Source: Planococcus circulans
GTDB lineage: Bacteria > Bacillota > Bacilli > Bacillales_A > Planococcaceae
Direction of reading: 5' to 3'
NCBI RefSeq assembly: GCF_020023385.1
Contig: NZ_JAIQCL010000003.1
Span: 1 to 64,000, forward strand
DNA: 64,000 nucleotides
The notes beneath the pieces were generated by a model. The model did not search any database. It had not been told where the DNA came from and saw only the letters and a list, made by a program, of their open reading frames with translations. Made by a program: the position numbers and the translations under genes. Below are positions 26,226 through 35,675 of this stretch, piece by piece. Within the stretch, counting starts at the first letter, position 1; every line of letters begins with the position of its first letter.

Positions 26226-26337
26226 TACACAATTGAGGCAGAAAAGGTGCGTTTTTCGGTTGAGCCTGGCTTTTTGTATTATTTGATCAGGAGCAAGCTG
26301 CACCTATTTGCAAATATACGGGATAAGGAAGGTTATA

Positions 26338-27837
26338 ATGGACAACCAACAGAAAAAAAGAAACGTCATCTTAATCGGTGCTGGTGTCATGAGTGCGACT
26401 TTAGGATCGATGCTTAAAGAGCTAGCACCAGACTGGAACATCAAAGTGTTTGAAAAACTTGAAAAAGCGGGATCTGAAAGTTCCAACGAATGGAATAACG
26501 CAGGAACCGGCCACGCTGCACTTTGCGAGCTGAACTATACTCCGGAACAGGCAGACGGTTCCATCGACATCAACAAAGCGATAAAAATCAACGAACAGTT
26601 CCAGCTTTCAAGACAGTTCTGGTCTTTCCTTGTAAACAATAAACGCATTGCAAACCCTCAGGACTTCATCATGTCGATTCCCCACATGAGTTTAGTGCAG
26701 GGAGAAGACAATGTCCGATTCTTAAATAAACGCTTCGAAGCATTATCAGCCAGCCCGTTGTTCAACGGCATGGAATATTCAGCTGATCCTGCAAAATTGA
26801 AGGAATGGGTTCCACTTATCATGGAAGGCCGTACTTCAAATGAAGCAATGGCAGCTACAAAAATCGATTCCGGAACGGACGTCAACTTTGGCGCGTTAAC
26901 GGAAATGCTGTTTGACCACTTGAAAGAGCAGCAGGTCGAGATGAATTACAAACATGCAGTTAAAGATATTAAACGCAGCGGCGACGGTACTTGGGAAGTA
27001 AAAGTGCAGGACCTGGAAAACGATAAAATCGAATACCATAGCGCTGACTTCGTCTTTATCGGCGGCGGCGGCGGAAGTTTGCCTTTGCTTCAGAAAACAG
27101 GCATTCCGGAATCCAAGCATATCGGCGGATTCCCGGTAAGCGGGATGTTCCTGGTCTGCAACGATCCTGAAATCGTCGAGCAGCACCATGCAAAAGTATA
27201 CGGAAAAGCAAAAGTCGGAGCTCCTCCGATGTCAGTACCGCATTTGGACACACGCTTCATCGATAACAAGAAATCCTTGTTGTTCGGACCATTTGCCGGC
27301 TTTTCACCGAAGTTCCTGAAAACAGGATCGAATATGGACTTGATCGGATCTGTCAAACCGAACAACGTCTTTACGATGCTGGCTGCAGGCGCAAAAGAGA
27401 TGTCACTGACAAAATATCTGATCCAGCAGGTCATGCTGTCCAATGAAAAACGCGTGGAAGAATTGCGTGAATTCATTCCGACTGCCAAGCTTGAGGATTG
27501 GGATGTCGTCGTAGCGGGACAACGTGTACAAGTCATCAAAGATACGGATAAGGGCAAAGGAACCTTGCAGTTCGGTACAGAAATCGTCACTGCTGCTGAT
27601 GGTTCAGTTGCTGCATTGCTTGGAGCTTCTCCAGGTGCATCCACGGCCGTTCATGCAATGCTTGAAATCTTCCAAAGGTGCTTCCCGGACCAGGTAGGCG
27701 AATGGGAGCCGAAAATCAAAGAAATGATTCCGTCTTATGGCGTATCCTTGTCTGATAATCCGGAACTTCTTCAGGAAATCCATATTTCAACAGCAAAAGC
27801 ACTTCAGTTGGATGAAAAAAGCCCTGTAGGAATCTAA
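26338..27837 (+). CDS. mqo: Malate:quinone oxidoreductase
   Basis: Protein of 499 residues starting [10 protein letters not shown] after AAGGAAGG. N-terminal FAD motif [14 protein letters not shown], followed by the Mqo signature [20 protein letters not shown], and [30 protein letters not shown]. It is a peripheral membrane flavoprotein that oxidises malate to oxaloacetate and passes electrons to menaquinone, bypassing NAD-dependent malate dehydrogenase. It is monocistronic with its own terminator. Confidence 0.96.
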   Translation: MDNQQKKRNVILIGAGVMSATLGSMLKELAPDWNIKVFEKLEKAGSESSNEWNNAGTGHAALCELNYTPEQADGSIDINKAIKINEQFQLSRQFWSFLVNNKRIANPQDFIMSIPHMSLVQGEDNVRFLNKRFEALSASPLFNGMEYSADPAKLKEWVPLIMEGRTSNEAMAATKIDSGTDVNFGALTEMLFDHLKEQQVEMNYKHAVKDIKRSGDGTWEVKVQDLENDKIEYHSADFVFIGGGGGSLPLLQKTGIPESKHIGGFPVSGMFLVCNDPEIVEQHHAKVYGKAKVGAPPMSVPHLDTRFIDNKKSLLFGPFAGFSPKFLKTGSNMDLIGSVKPNNVFTMLAAGAKEMSLTKYLIQQVMLSNEKRVEELREFIPTAKLEDWDVVVAGQRVQVIKDTDKGKGTLQFGTEIVTAADGSVAALLGASPGASTAVHAMLEIFQRCFPDQVGEWEPKIKEMIPSYGVSLSDNPELLQEIHISTAKALQLDEKSPVGI

Positions 27838-27848
27838 TTGCTTACGTA

Positions 27849-27886
27849 AGCTCCTCCCATCAAAGTCGATGAGAGGGGCTTTTTTG
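27849..27886 (+). terminator. Intrinsic terminator of mqo
   Basis: AGC-CCTC-CATC / GATG-GAGG-GCT stem followed by TTTTTT. Confidence 0.75.
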
Positions 27887-27926
27887 GACAGTTTTATCTA
27901 CAAACGTATACAATTTATTCATATAA

Positions 27927-28288
27927 TATAGGTTGAACTAATAATTTTTCACAGAAACAATTCTGTTATGGATATTCCACAAACCAGCTCCTAAAAACCC
28001 GGTGCTCCTGCATCGCTGCGCTAGCTTCGTCGCAAAGATACGATCCGAATTCCTTTCGGCCGTATCTTTCCTACGGGCTTGCGCCGAACTAACTCGGGCT
28101 AAACGCCCGAGTGGATTTCTTGTATGTCGTTGCACTGCTCCCGCGGAAGAACGGAGTGATGAGACCCCGCAGGAGCTTGCGACGAGGAGGCTCAGCGCTT
28201 CGTCCGCGGAAAGCATCCGCCTGGAGCACTTTCTTCGTTTCTTCACTCTTGTTGAGTTAAAAAAGTAAATTCTTTAGTTCAACTTATA
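27927..28288. mobile_element. MITE-like element 2 containing the palindromic repeat core
   Basis: About 360 bp bounded by inverted repeats: left TATAGGTTGAACTAAT, right (reverse complement) TATAAGTTGAACTAAA, 14 of 16 matching. Inside is a perfect-armed hairpin at 28034-28069 (AAGATACG...CGTATCTT with CCGAA / TTCGG) and an inverted copy of the GCCGAACTAACTCGG core found in repeats A and B, ending GGAAAGCATCCGCCTGGAGC. Frames open across it on both strands are artefacts of repeat composition. It occupies the whole gap between mqo and the O-methyltransferase gene. Confidence 0.6.
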
Positions 28289-28333
28289 TAGACAGAAAAA
28301 GAAATCCAATTGACAAAAAAGGAGGTCCTGGAC

Positions 28334-28975
28334 ATGAAGAAAATCAACCAATACATTGATGCCGCCTTCACCACACAAGATCCACTTTTAGACAGAGTTG
28401 TCGCTTCCATAAAGGAAAATGAAATGCCTTCGATTTCTGTATCGCCATCGTCCGGCAAGCTGCTGACGATGCTGGTCTCAATCTCAGGCGCTAAAAATGT
28501 GCTGGAAATTGGAGCGCTTGGAGGCTATAGCGGTATTTGTCTGGCGAGAGGATTCGCCGGGAAAGAAGGGAAGTTGACTTCGCTTGAGCTTGAGGAACAG
28601 TATGCAGAACTGGCGCACAGCAATTTAACGAAAGCTGGATTCGGTGAACAGGTTTCCTACATGACAGGAGCGGCTTTAGAAAGCCTCGAAAAACTGGTGG
28701 AAGAAAATCGCAAATTCGATTTTTTCTTTATCGATGCAGACAAAGGAAACTATGAAAATTATTTGGATTACTGTCTGAAGCTATCAACTCCTGGCGCTTT
28801 GATCGTTGCGGATAATGTACTCGCAAGGGGAACGGTAGCGGACGATGCAGCTGAAGCCAGCAGCCATACAGAAGTGATGAAGGCATTTAATCTTGTTGTG
28901 GCGAATCACCCTCAACTGGAATCCTTATTGATTCCGATAGGCGACGGCCTGACTATCTCGCAAGTGAAAAACTGA
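28334..28975 (+). CDS. SAM-dependent O-methyltransferase (caffeoyl-CoA/catechol type)
   Basis: Protein of 213 residues starting MKKINQYIDA after AAAAAAGGAGG. The O-methyltransferase family 3 fold is clear: NVLEIGALGGYSGICLARGF (SAM motif I), FFFIDADKGNYENYLDYCLKL (metal-binding Asp) and LIVADNVLARGTV (motif with Asp-Asn). These Mg-dependent enzymes methylate catechols or similar hydroxyls; bacterial members have broad or unknown substrates. It is single, bounded by the MITE-like element and a terminator overlapping its stop. Confidence 0.9.
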   Translation: MKKINQYIDAAFTTQDPLLDRVVASIKENEMPSISVSPSSGKLLTMLVSISGAKNVLEIGALGGYSGICLARGFAGKEGKLTSLELEEQYAELAHSNLTKAGFGEQVSYMTGAALESLEKLVEENRKFDFFFIDADKGNYENYLDYCLKLSTPGALIVADNVLARGTVADDAAEASSHTEVMKAFNLVVANHPQLESLLIPIGDGLTISQVKN

Positions 28976-29015
28976 AAAAAGGAGCATGTCTGAAGTTCAG
29001 ACATGCTCCTTTTTA
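28975..29015. terminator. Bidirectional terminator
   Basis: Stem AAAAAGGAGCATGTCTGA / TCAGACATGCTCCTTTTT with a 3-nt loop, between convergent genes. Confidence 0.92.
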
Positions 29016-29033
29016 GGTGAACCGATAGAAAAC

Positions 29034-29576
29034 TTATTTGAAAAACGGCGTTTTCTTCAAGGCAACTGCTACTGGAATTGCGATGATCAAACCAACCGTA
29101 TTTTGGACAAGGTTTCCAGGAATCGAAGCGGCCGGGATAATCCAGCTGCTGAAGATGATGGCTTCGCCGAGGTAGTAGATAGCGACCATGAATGGAATCG
29201 AGACGATGGCAGCTAAAATATTGAATTTCGTACTGCCGCCTTTTCTGCCGCCGGACCAGGCGATCTTTCCGACCAGATACCCTTGCAGGCCGCGAGCGAG
29301 TATGGTAATCGGCGCCCATAAGGTCCAGCCGGAGACCAGATCAAACAGACCCATGCCGATTGCACCAGCAATCAGTCCTTTTTTTGGACCGAACAAGATG
29401 GCGATAATGAAGAGCATCGCGGTGCCCAAATGGACAAGCCCGCCGTTTGCCGCAATTGGCAGGCGAATATTCAGCAATAAAGTAGAGACAAAGACAAGTG
29501 CAATGGCCATGGAGCTTAAAATCAAATCAAATGTGCGGGTATTGGCTGCAGGTGAATAGCTGGTTGTTTTTTGCAT
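29034..29576 (-). CDS. ECF transporter S-component, substrate unknown
   Basis: Protein of 180 residues with about six membrane helices and an Ala-rich N-terminus. The architecture and the segments RLPIAANGGLVHLGTAMLFIIAILFGPKKGLIAGAIGMGLFDLVSGW and TILARGLQGYLVGKIAW match the ECF substrate-binding (S) family for vitamins and related small molecules. S-components dock on shared EcfA/A'/T modules, which are not in this window, so it would be a group II solitary S-component. Start ATG follows AGGAAGG. No riboswitch is visible upstream, so the ligand cannot be guessed reliably. Confidence 0.78.
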   Translation of the reverse strand: MQKTTSYSPAANTRTFDLILSSMAIALVFVSTLLLNIRLPIAANGGLVHLGTAMLFIIAILFGPKKGLIAGAIGMGLFDLVSGWTLWAPITILARGLQGYLVGKIAWSGGRKGGSTKFNILAAIVSIPFMVAIYYLGEAIIFSSWIIPAASIPGNLVQNTVGLIIAIPVAVALKKTPFFK

Positions 29577-29718
29577 CGGTGGTTACCTTCCTATCTTTTC
29601 TTTTTCAGATAAGATTAGCAGAGGACTGATCCAGTTAAAAGTGCCAATTCCGAATAAAACTTAGGGGTCAGTTTGAAAACCTCATCTTCATAGATGCTGT
29701 TTTAATCGAATATGTAAG

Positions 29719-29764
29719 AAAGCCCGGCTGCCTGCGGAAAACTTCCGCGTGCAACCGGGCTTTT
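29719..29764. terminator. Terminator between leftward ptsG and the ECF gene
   Basis: Stem AAAGCCCGG-TGC-TGCGGAA / TTCCGC-GTGCA-CCGGGCTTTT. It terminates ptsG leftward (tail CTTTCTT) and would work on the other strand too. Confidence 0.8.
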
Positions 29765-29780
29765 AGTTGGTGTTTCTAGA

Positions 29781-31823
29781 TCAGACGACAGGCTCTCCCT
29801 GGACAATTTCCATGATGTTCTTGTCCGTGGCTGCTACTGAGCCGGATTTGCTGAGTTTGATCGATTGGCCTTCTTCAAGGTTCGTGAAGACGACAGGCGT
29901 AATGATGGAAGCTGCGTTTTCTGCGATGTAATCCAAGTCCATTTCCATTAGAAGCTGTCCTTGTTCAACCAAATCGCCTTGTTCAATATGTGAAGTAAAG
30001 CCTTCACCTTTCAGATGGACCGTATCAATCCCGATGTGGATCAGTATTTCCGTTCCGTTGTCCGCCGCGATGCCGATGGCGTGCTTGGTAGGGAAGACCG
30101 TGACGACTTTGCCGTTCACCGGAGAGAATACTTTTCCTTCTGTCGGCTTGATCGCAAATCCGTCACCAACCATTTTACCGGAGAATACCTGATCCGGAAC
30201 TTCTGAAATCGGAAGCAATTCACCGGTAATCGGGCTGTTGAATTCCAATGGTGTAGCTGAAGCGGCGGCAGTTGAATCTCCAGTTGGAACCGCCGTTTTT
30301 TCGGATGGTCGAGGCGCTTTGCCATTGATGATGTCCTGCATTTGTCCCCGCAGGCTATCTGAGACAGGTCCGAAAATGGCCTGGATGTTGTTTCCGACTT
30401 CCATGACGCCGGATGCGCCAAGTTTTTTCAATCTGTTTTTATCGACATTGCCTTTATCGGCAACGCTGACACGTAAGCGGGTGATACAAGCGTCAAGGTG
30501 GGTGATGTTTTCCTGGCCGCCCATAGCTGCAAGAATTTCATATGGCAAGTCGCCGACTTCACCTGTTTCCTCATCGCCTTCTTCATCAGCTTCGCGCCCA
30601 GGTGTCATCAAATTGAATTTTTTGATAGCAAAACGGAACCCGAAATAGTAGATGACCGAGAACACGAGACCGACAACAATGACCCAGAACCATTCTGTTC
30701 TTCCAGGCATTACCCCGAACAGCAGGAAGTCAATCAGTCCGCCGGAGAATGTCATCCCGATCTTAACGTTAAGCAAGTGCATGGTCATGAATGACAGACC
30801 CGCAAAAATTGCATGGATACCGAACAATACAGGTGCAACAAACAAGAACGAGAACTCAAGAGGTTCGGTGATTCCTGTCAGGAACGATGTCAAAGCACCT
30901 GAAAGCATGATGCCGCCGACAATTTTCTTTTTCTCCGGACGTGCACAGTGGTAGATGGCAAGTGCCGCAGCTGGAAGACCGAACATCATGAATGGGAATT
31001 TACCGGTCATGAATGTCCCGGCAGTAAAGTCTACACCGTCCTGCAGTTGAGCAAAGAAGATGCGCTGGTCGCCGCGGATGATTTCACCGGCAGCATTGGT
31101 ATACTGGCCGAATTCAAACCAGAATGGCGAGTAGAAAATATGGTGCAAACCGAATGGAATCAATGAACGTTCAATGGTTCCAAATACGAACGCAGCAAGC
31201 GTACGGTTCGTTTCAAGCATGAAGTGGGAAAGTGTATTCAAACCGTTTTGGGCAAAAGGCCAAACCATGAACATTACAATACCAAGAAAAACAGCAGAGA
31301 AAGCAGTGATAATAGGAACAAAGCGCTTTCCAGCGAAGAAACCTAAAAACTGAGGCAATTGGATATTGAAGAATTTATTGTACATAAAGGCAGCAAGGAC
31401 CCCGACGATAATACCGCCGAATACGCCTGTTTGCAGCGTCGGAATTCCCAGTACATTGGCATATGCCGGATCAGCGGTCATTTCCAGGGTGATTCCGCCA
31501 AATGCTTTCATCGTAACGTTCATGATCAAGTAACCGATGATGGCAGCAAGTCCTGCTACTCCATCACCACCGGCAAGGCCGATTGCGACACCTACAGCAA
31601 ACAGCAAGGGCAGGTTATCGAAAATGACACCGCCGGCTTCCGCCATCACGAATAATAAGGACTGGATCCAGTCAGCTCCCATAAAAGGAACCGCTTCCAA
31701 AAATGATTCTTGTGCAAAGCTTGTACCGAAAGCCAATAGGATACCGGCGGCAGGTAAGAGTGCAACTGGCAGCATAAGGGCTTTACCGACTTTTTGCAAG
31801 GTACCGAATAAATTGAATGACAT
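29781..31823 (-). CDS. ptsG: PTS glucose-specific EIICBA component
   Basis: Protein of 680 residues starting [10 protein letters not shown] after GAGGAGG. Domain order EIIC (about 1-415; [43 protein letters not shown]), EIIB (about 430-510; phosphocysteine in [11 protein letters not shown]), and EIIA (about 545-670; phosphohistidine in [15 protein letters not shown]). Family members import glucose, GlcNAc or maltose-type sugars with phosphorylation. The neighbouring GlcT gene and the RNA antiterminator target in its leader point to glucose. It is probably expressed only when glucose is present. Confidence 0.94.
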   Translation of the reverse strand: MSFNLFGTLQKVGKALMLPVALLPAAGILLAFGTSFAQESFLEAVPFMGADWIQSLLFVMAEAGGVIFDNLPLLFAVGVAIGLAGGDGVAGLAAIIGYLIMNVTMKAFGGITLEMTADPAYANVLGIPTLQTGVFGGIIVGVLAAFMYNKFFNIQLPQFLGFFAGKRFVPIITAFSAVFLGIVMFMVWPFAQNGLNTLSHFMLETNRTLAAFVFGTIERSLIPFGLHHIFYSPFWFEFGQYTNAAGEIIRGDQRIFFAQLQDGVDFTAGTFMTGKFPFMMFGLPAAALAIYHCARPEKKKIVGGIMLSGALTSFLTGITEPLEFSFLFVAPVLFGIHAIFAGLSFMTMHLLNVKIGMTFSGGLIDFLLFGVMPGRTEWFWVIVVGLVFSVIYYFGFRFAIKKFNLMTPGREADEEGDEETGEVGDLPYEILAAMGGQENITHLDACITRLRVSVADKGNVDKNRLKKLGASGVMEVGNNIQAIFGPVSDSLRGQMQDIINGKAPRPSEKTAVPTGDSTAAASATPLEFNSPITGELLPISEVPDQVFSGKMVGDGFAIKPTEGKVFSPVNGKVVTVFPTKHAIGIAADNGTEILIHIGIDTVHLKGEGFTSHIEQGDLVEQGQLLMEMDLDYIAENAASIITPVVFTNLEEGQSIKLSKSGSVAATDKNIMEIVQGEPVV

Positions 31824-31874
31824 GCAATTTCCTCCTCGATGGTTCAAATTATGAAGCAGATCAATTGAAGACAC

Positions 31875-31962
31875 AAAAAAGGCATGAGAAGAAAAGGGAA
31901 AAGCCGAGAAAAGGACAGTTTTGTCCTAAGGGTCAACTTTTGCATCTTTTCATACTCATGCC
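31875..31962 (-). terminator. ptsG leader terminator
   Basis: On the minus strand GGCATGAG (31962-31955) pairs with CTCATGCC (31888-31881), followed by TTTTTT. The loop contains an inner hairpin AGGACA / TGTCCT. Its 5' arm overlaps the RAT, so GlcT binding and termination exclude each other. Confidence 0.85.
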
Positions 31963-31983
31963 TGATCGAATCAGTAACACGTA
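31946..31983 (-). promoter_or_regulatory. RAT: GlcT-binding ribonucleic antiterminator of ptsG
   Basis: Minus-strand GTTACTGATTCGATCAGGCA and the following TGAGTATGAAAAG match the B. subtilis ptsG RAT layout, a short hairpin overlapping the 5' arm of the leader terminator. It begins only about four bases after the glcT stop codon. Confidence 0.88.
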
Positions 31984-31986
31984 TGG

Positions 31987-32829
31987 TCAGAATTTATGTG
32001 TCAAGCGCTGCAGATGAATCGTCAAATACATGACTTCCGCTTCATCTACAGGCTTATTCAATTGGTTTTGCATTACTTTAATGAGCTTCCAAGCAAGATT
32101 ATAGCATACGGGATATTCACTTTTCAACATAGCGGCCAATTTATTTTCTTCCCCCAGGGGAGCTCCTTTATCGGCACGGTCGATGGCGCGGTGGAGGTGC
32201 TGAATAAGGCGGTGGTAATCGATATTGTCTTTTTCCAACTGGATATCCAGGCTGTCTTCGATGATTTTCACCATTTTTGAGAGCAAAGCATGATAGCGAT
32301 TGATATCGCGCAGGGACTTGTCTGTAACGGCACTGTGGACATGGAGTGCGATAAAGCCGACTTCCCCTTCCGGAAACGAAACGCCTGTCCGCGCTTCCAC
32401 TTTTTTGACCACATCCTGGGCCACAATGTATTCTTTTGGATACAGTGATTCGATTTCAAATAAGAACGGATTGGAGAATTGGATTCCTTTTTTTGCCCGG
32501 TTAATGGCAAATGCGATATGGTCTGTCAGGGCCACGTGGATATGTTCGTTGAGTTCCTTGCCCATTTTTTCCTCGATGAACAAGAGCAGTCCGTGGATGA
32601 AGGCAATGAGCTGCTCCTCGATATAAGGAAGCAGATTGACGTATTGCTCCATTTCTTTTTCGTCCTGCAGCAAAAAGGTTTTATCTGCTTGGTCGAAAGG
32701 GACGGTATCCCCCTTTTTTCGATTAAAGCCAAGGCCATTGCCGATCAGGACAGCTTCTTTATACGTATCGTTGCTGGCGATGACGACATTATTATTCAAT
32801 ATTTTTTGTATGGTCAAGATTTGCTTCAT
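31987..32829 (-). CDS. glcT: GlcT: PTS-controlled transcription antiterminator (BglG/LicT family)
   Basis: Protein of 280 residues starting MKQILTIQKI after GGAGG. The RNA-binding CAT domain (1-55) has ILNNNVVIASND and GNGLGFNRKKGDTV; PRD1 (about 65-170) and PRD2 (about 175-280) carry conserved His residues in NEHIHVALTDHIAFAI, FIALHVHSAV and YLTIHLQRL. In B. subtilis GlcT is inhibited by phosphorylation from EII-glucose when sugar is absent; when active it binds the RAT and lets ptsG be transcribed. Gene order glcT-ptsG is as in Bacillus. Confidence 0.95.
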   Translation of the reverse strand: MKQILTIQKILNNNVVIASNDTYKEAVLIGNGLGFNRKKGDTVPFDQADKTFLLQDEKEMEQYVNLLPYIEEQLIAFIHGLLLFIEEKMGKELNEHIHVALTDHIAFAINRAKKGIQFSNPFLFEIESLYPKEYIVAQDVVKKVEARTGVSFPEGEVGFIALHVHSAVTDKSLRDINRYHALLSKMVKIIEDSLDIQLEKDNIDYHRLIQHLHRAIDRADKGAPLGEENKLAAMLKSEYPVCYNLAWKLIKVMQNQLNKPVDEAEVMYLTIHLQRLTHKF

Positions 32830-33160
32830 GTTAGCCTCCATCTGCCACTGGACTTTCGTATCTGTCTGACTGGCATAAACAAACGATTTTCTGTGAGTAT
32901 GAATCTGGCGCCATTTAACTGCTCCACGAAATTCCTTTAGGCCAATAGGATATAGTATCTCCTCTGTTTGCAAGCGGATCATCCATCAACCAGGATATAA
33001 TCTGAAAATTCTTCTGTGCCTTATTCTAACATTTCTTGTCTGTCTGTAATAGATATTACTGTTGCTGGTGCCATGGGCTGTTGCGCATTCATTGAGTTTA
33101 AAAAACCCAAGGCGTATACTGAGGCTATATCAATTGTATTAAACATCAGGAGGTAATGGA
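32830..33160. other. Divergent region between glcT and the HAD phosphatase gene
   Basis: 331 bp. It contains the promoter at 33092-33120 for the rightward gene. I see no convincing two-box promoter for glcT and no RNA motif. Confidence 0.5.
33092..33120 (+). promoter_or_regulatory. Predicted promoter of the Cof-type phosphatase gene
   Basis: TTGAGT (33092-33097), 17-bp spacer, TATACT (33115-33120). Confidence 0.65.
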
Positions 33161-34042
33161 GTGGCGATTAACCCTAAAGCCGTCTTTTTGGATATGGACG
33201 GGACGATTTTGAATCATACCAACGAAGTAAGCATGGACACGAAAGAAATCATAGATAGACTGCGAAGTGAAGGGATTTTCGTATTTGTAGCGACAGGCAG
33301 ATCCGCTGAAGAGCTGGCAGAAATGCTTCCGGAAGGCTTTGCTGTAGATGGCATCATCACCTCAAACGGCATGGCCGGTTATATCGGGGAAGAAGTCGTG
33401 TTCGAGCACGCACTGCCGCTGGATTTGGTGGAAACGGTCATTACCAAGGCACGGGAACGCAAAATCTATTATGAGCTTTTCCCGCATGGCGAAGCTCGGC
33501 TGGTGCTGAAACAGGACCAGGCATTTGTCGAAGCAGCTGTTCGTGATCCTAAGCCCGATTCCGTCCAGATCAACGAATGGATTTCACGCCAAAAAGCGAT
33601 TGAAGAGGAAATCGAGTGGATAGACGAAATTACTGGAAGTCATTTTTCCAAATTTTATTTCTTCGCAAGAACGAAAGATGAAATCGATGATTGGAAAATT
33701 GAACTCAAGCAACTTCAAAAAGAGATGGATTTCACGATGACTCCGTCTTCACCGCATAATGCCGAAGTGATGGTTGCAGACATCAACAAAGCATCAGGTA
33801 TCAAACAGATGCTGGAGCGGTTCGGTTTAACGGGCTGTGAGACCCTAGCCATCGGAGACAGCGACAACGATGTCAAGATGTTCGAGTATGTCAGCCATGC
33901 CGTCGCGATGAAAAATGCGGCGGACCATATCCAGGCCATGGTCGATGAGGTGACGGAATTCACCTGTGATGAAAATGGCGTTTATCATTACCTGAAATCG
34001 AAGGTATGGGAACAACTGGAAGCAAGAACCTCAAAAGCGTGA
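33161..34042 (+). CDS. Cof-type HAD phosphatase
   Basis: Protein of 293 residues from a GTG after AGGAGG. HAD motif I is FLDMDGTIL (nucleophile Asp), motif II VATGRS, motif III a Lys in INKASGIK, and motif IV AIGDSDNDVKMF. The large C2-type cap (about 85-200) places it in the Cof/IIB group, which removes phosphate from sugar phosphates, flavin or pyridoxal phosphates with wide overlap. It stands alone between glcT and the YeeE-like gene, so context does not define its substrate. Confidence 0.9.
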   Translation: MAINPKAVFLDMDGTILNHTNEVSMDTKEIIDRLRSEGIFVFVATGRSAEELAEMLPEGFAVDGIITSNGMAGYIGEEVVFEHALPLDLVETVITKARERKIYYELFPHGEARLVLKQDQAFVEAAVRDPKPDSVQINEWISRQKAIEEEIEWIDEITGSHFSKFYFFARTKDEIDDWKIELKQLQKEMDFTMTPSSPHNAEVMVADINKASGIKQMLERFGLTGCETLAIGDSDNDVKMFEYVSHAVAMKNAADHIQAMVDEVTEFTCDENGVYHYLKSKVWEQLEARTSKA

Positions 34043-34065
34043 ATTGAATAACGGCAAAACAAAAG

Positions 34066-34119
34066 AATCCCCCAAAACGCTCACTGTTAAAGTGTTCGTT
34101 TTGGGGGATTTTATTTTTT
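34066..34119. terminator. Bidirectional terminator
   Basis: Stem AATCCCCCAAAACG / CGTTTTGGGGGATT between convergent genes, with T-rich ends. Confidence 0.9.
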
Positions 34120-34133
34120 GTGAATAATTGTTG

Positions 34134-35393
34134 TCAGCATACCGAATCGTTGGATTTAGGTACCGACAGTCCGAATAGTGGACGGAGATACAATGCGACA
34201 AACGTTCCGGCTAATGCCAGAATGCCCCAGATGTAGCCGTGGAGGCTGAACGACGCAATGCCACCGAAGTAAGCGCCGATGTTACAGCCGAATGCCAAGC
34301 GGGCGCCATAGCCCATCAGCAAGCCACCGATGACAGAAGCGAAGAAATTGCCCACTTTCACTTTCGTGAACTTGAACAAGCCGCCAGCGGCTGAAGCAAG
34401 GAATGCCCCGATAATGACGCCGAAGTTCAATACTGTTGTGGAATCGGCAAAGATTGAAGACTCAAGCATAGCGGCATTGGCACCTTGCCAATAACCCCAG
34501 CTTGCTACGTCAACACCGAACAACGCAGCGATTTTCGAGCCCCACAGTGCAAACGCCGATGTGATGCCCCAAGGTGTACCACGGACCATCAACGTCAATG
34601 CGTTCAACAATGCCAGGATGATGGCTGCAGCGAACAAAGGCCATGAACCGCGGAAAATCCGTCTCCATCCAGAAGCGGATGGCAGAGGCGCCATTTTTGG
34701 AGCGCGTCTTTTTTTCTCGATAGCCAAACTGATCAAAGCAATCAAACCGAAAATGACAATCGACACAAGCCAAGCGCCGCCGTAGCCAAGCCCAGTTGAG
34801 GTGGCTAACGAAATCGGTTCGAACGCCGGCATTTCTTCTGTCCAGAACGGCAGATGGTAAGCGCCGATCGTTGTTCCGATGATGAAGAACAGCAAGGTCA
34901 CAAACATCACCGTACGTCCGCCGCCGATTGCATACAAGGTACCGGAAGCACAGCCGCCGCCGAGTTGCATGCCGATTCCGAAGATGAATGCTCCGACAAC
35001 CAAGCTGACGCCTACAGGTGAAACATAGCCGGCAACTTCAGTTCCGAAAAATGAATAGCCATATGCCAAAATCGGCGCAAACAAAGTCACCGCAACCGCA
35101 AGCATCAGCATATGGGATCGCATGGCTTGGCCGTTGCCGACAGATGCCAGGCGTCGGAAAGCTGAAGTAAATCCGAAGCGTGCGTGGAATAAGGTATAGC
35201 CAAGCAATAGTCCGATGACCAGCAAAATAGGTTGTGCTATGTGTTGAGTAGCCAATAGATAAATCATTAATAGAGCCGCAACCACCAGGCCGCCGACAAT
35301 CAGTGAAACCTGAGGTTTGTTTAAAGCTGTATCTTTCCGTAAAACCGGATCTTTTGCATCGTTTACCGGTTGAACATGTGTAAGTGAAGTCAT
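34134..35393 (-). CDS. YeeE/YedE-family (TsuA-like) sulfur/selenium transport membrane protein
   Basis: Protein of 419 residues, start after AAGGATGG. About ten membrane helices in two related halves. The conserved cysteine motifs GGGCASGTLYAIGG and LAFGCNIGAYFGGI are those that relay thiosulfate in TsuA (YeeE). YedE relatives are linked to selenium metabolism in some genomes. No TusA/YeeD gene is adjacent, but the gene is divergent from mnmH, which uses selenium and works on thiolated tRNA. The promoter carries a CsoR/CstR-like palindrome. Thiosulfate, another sulfur species or a selenium species are possible substrates. Confidence 0.87.
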   Translation of the reverse strand: MTSLTHVQPVNDAKDPVLRKDTALNKPQVSLIVGGLVVAALLMIYLLATQHIAQPILLVIGLLLGYTLFHARFGFTSAFRRLASVGNGQAMRSHMLMLAVAVTLFAPILAYGYSFFGTEVAGYVSPVGVSLVVGAFIFGIGMQLGGGCASGTLYAIGGGRTVMFVTLLFFIIGTTIGAYHLPFWTEEMPAFEPISLATSTGLGYGGAWLVSIVIFGLIALISLAIEKKRRAPKMAPLPSASGWRRIFRGSWPLFAAAIILALLNALTLMVRGTPWGITSAFALWGSKIAALFGVDVASWGYWQGANAAMLESSIFADSTTVLNFGVIIGAFLASAAGGLFKFTKVKVGNFFASVIGGLLMGYGARLAFGCNIGAYFGGIASFSLHGYIWGILALAGTFVALYLRPLFGLSVPKSNDSVC

Positions 35394-35436
35394 GAAACCA
35401 TCCTTTTCTTAGTGAGTTAGTCGGGAATACTTGGTT

Positions 35437-35465
35437 ATCATATAGCTTGAACCCCGGGGTGTCAA
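35437..35465 (-). promoter_or_regulatory. Promoter of the YeeE/YedE gene with palindromic spacer
   Basis: Minus strand TTGACA (35465-35460), 17-bp spacer, TATGAT (35442-35437). The spacer contains the palindrome ACCCCGGGGT (35451-35460). G/C-tract palindromes in this position are typical of CsoR-family operators, including the persulfide sensor CstR. Confidence 0.75.
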
Positions 35466-35469
35466 CGGA

Positions 35470-35491
35470 AAATGCTTTGGATTAAGCATTT
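35470..35491. promoter_or_regulatory. Inverted repeat upstream of the YeeE/YedE promoter
   Basis: Perfect 8-bp arms AAATGCTT / AAGCATTT with a 6-bp spacer, five bases upstream of the -35 box. Possibly a second regulator site; ligand unknown. Confidence 0.4.
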
Positions 35492-35675
35492 AAAAAGAAT
35501 ATAAATTATGTGGATAACACGGAATATGTGATGGGAAAACGTATATTCCACTGGGGGTTTTAAAAAATCCAGGAAATCCATGCGCGTTAAAATAAGCAAT
35601 CAGAAACGAAAACTGATCTTGATGGGTGTATACTGATAAAATAAGTAAAACAAGTGCGTGTTTGGAGGAAAAAGA

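Noticed and set aside
27938..28268. Open frames on both strands across the MITE-like element
   Set aside because: Palindromic, GC-rich repeat composition yields open frames on both strands; no start signals.
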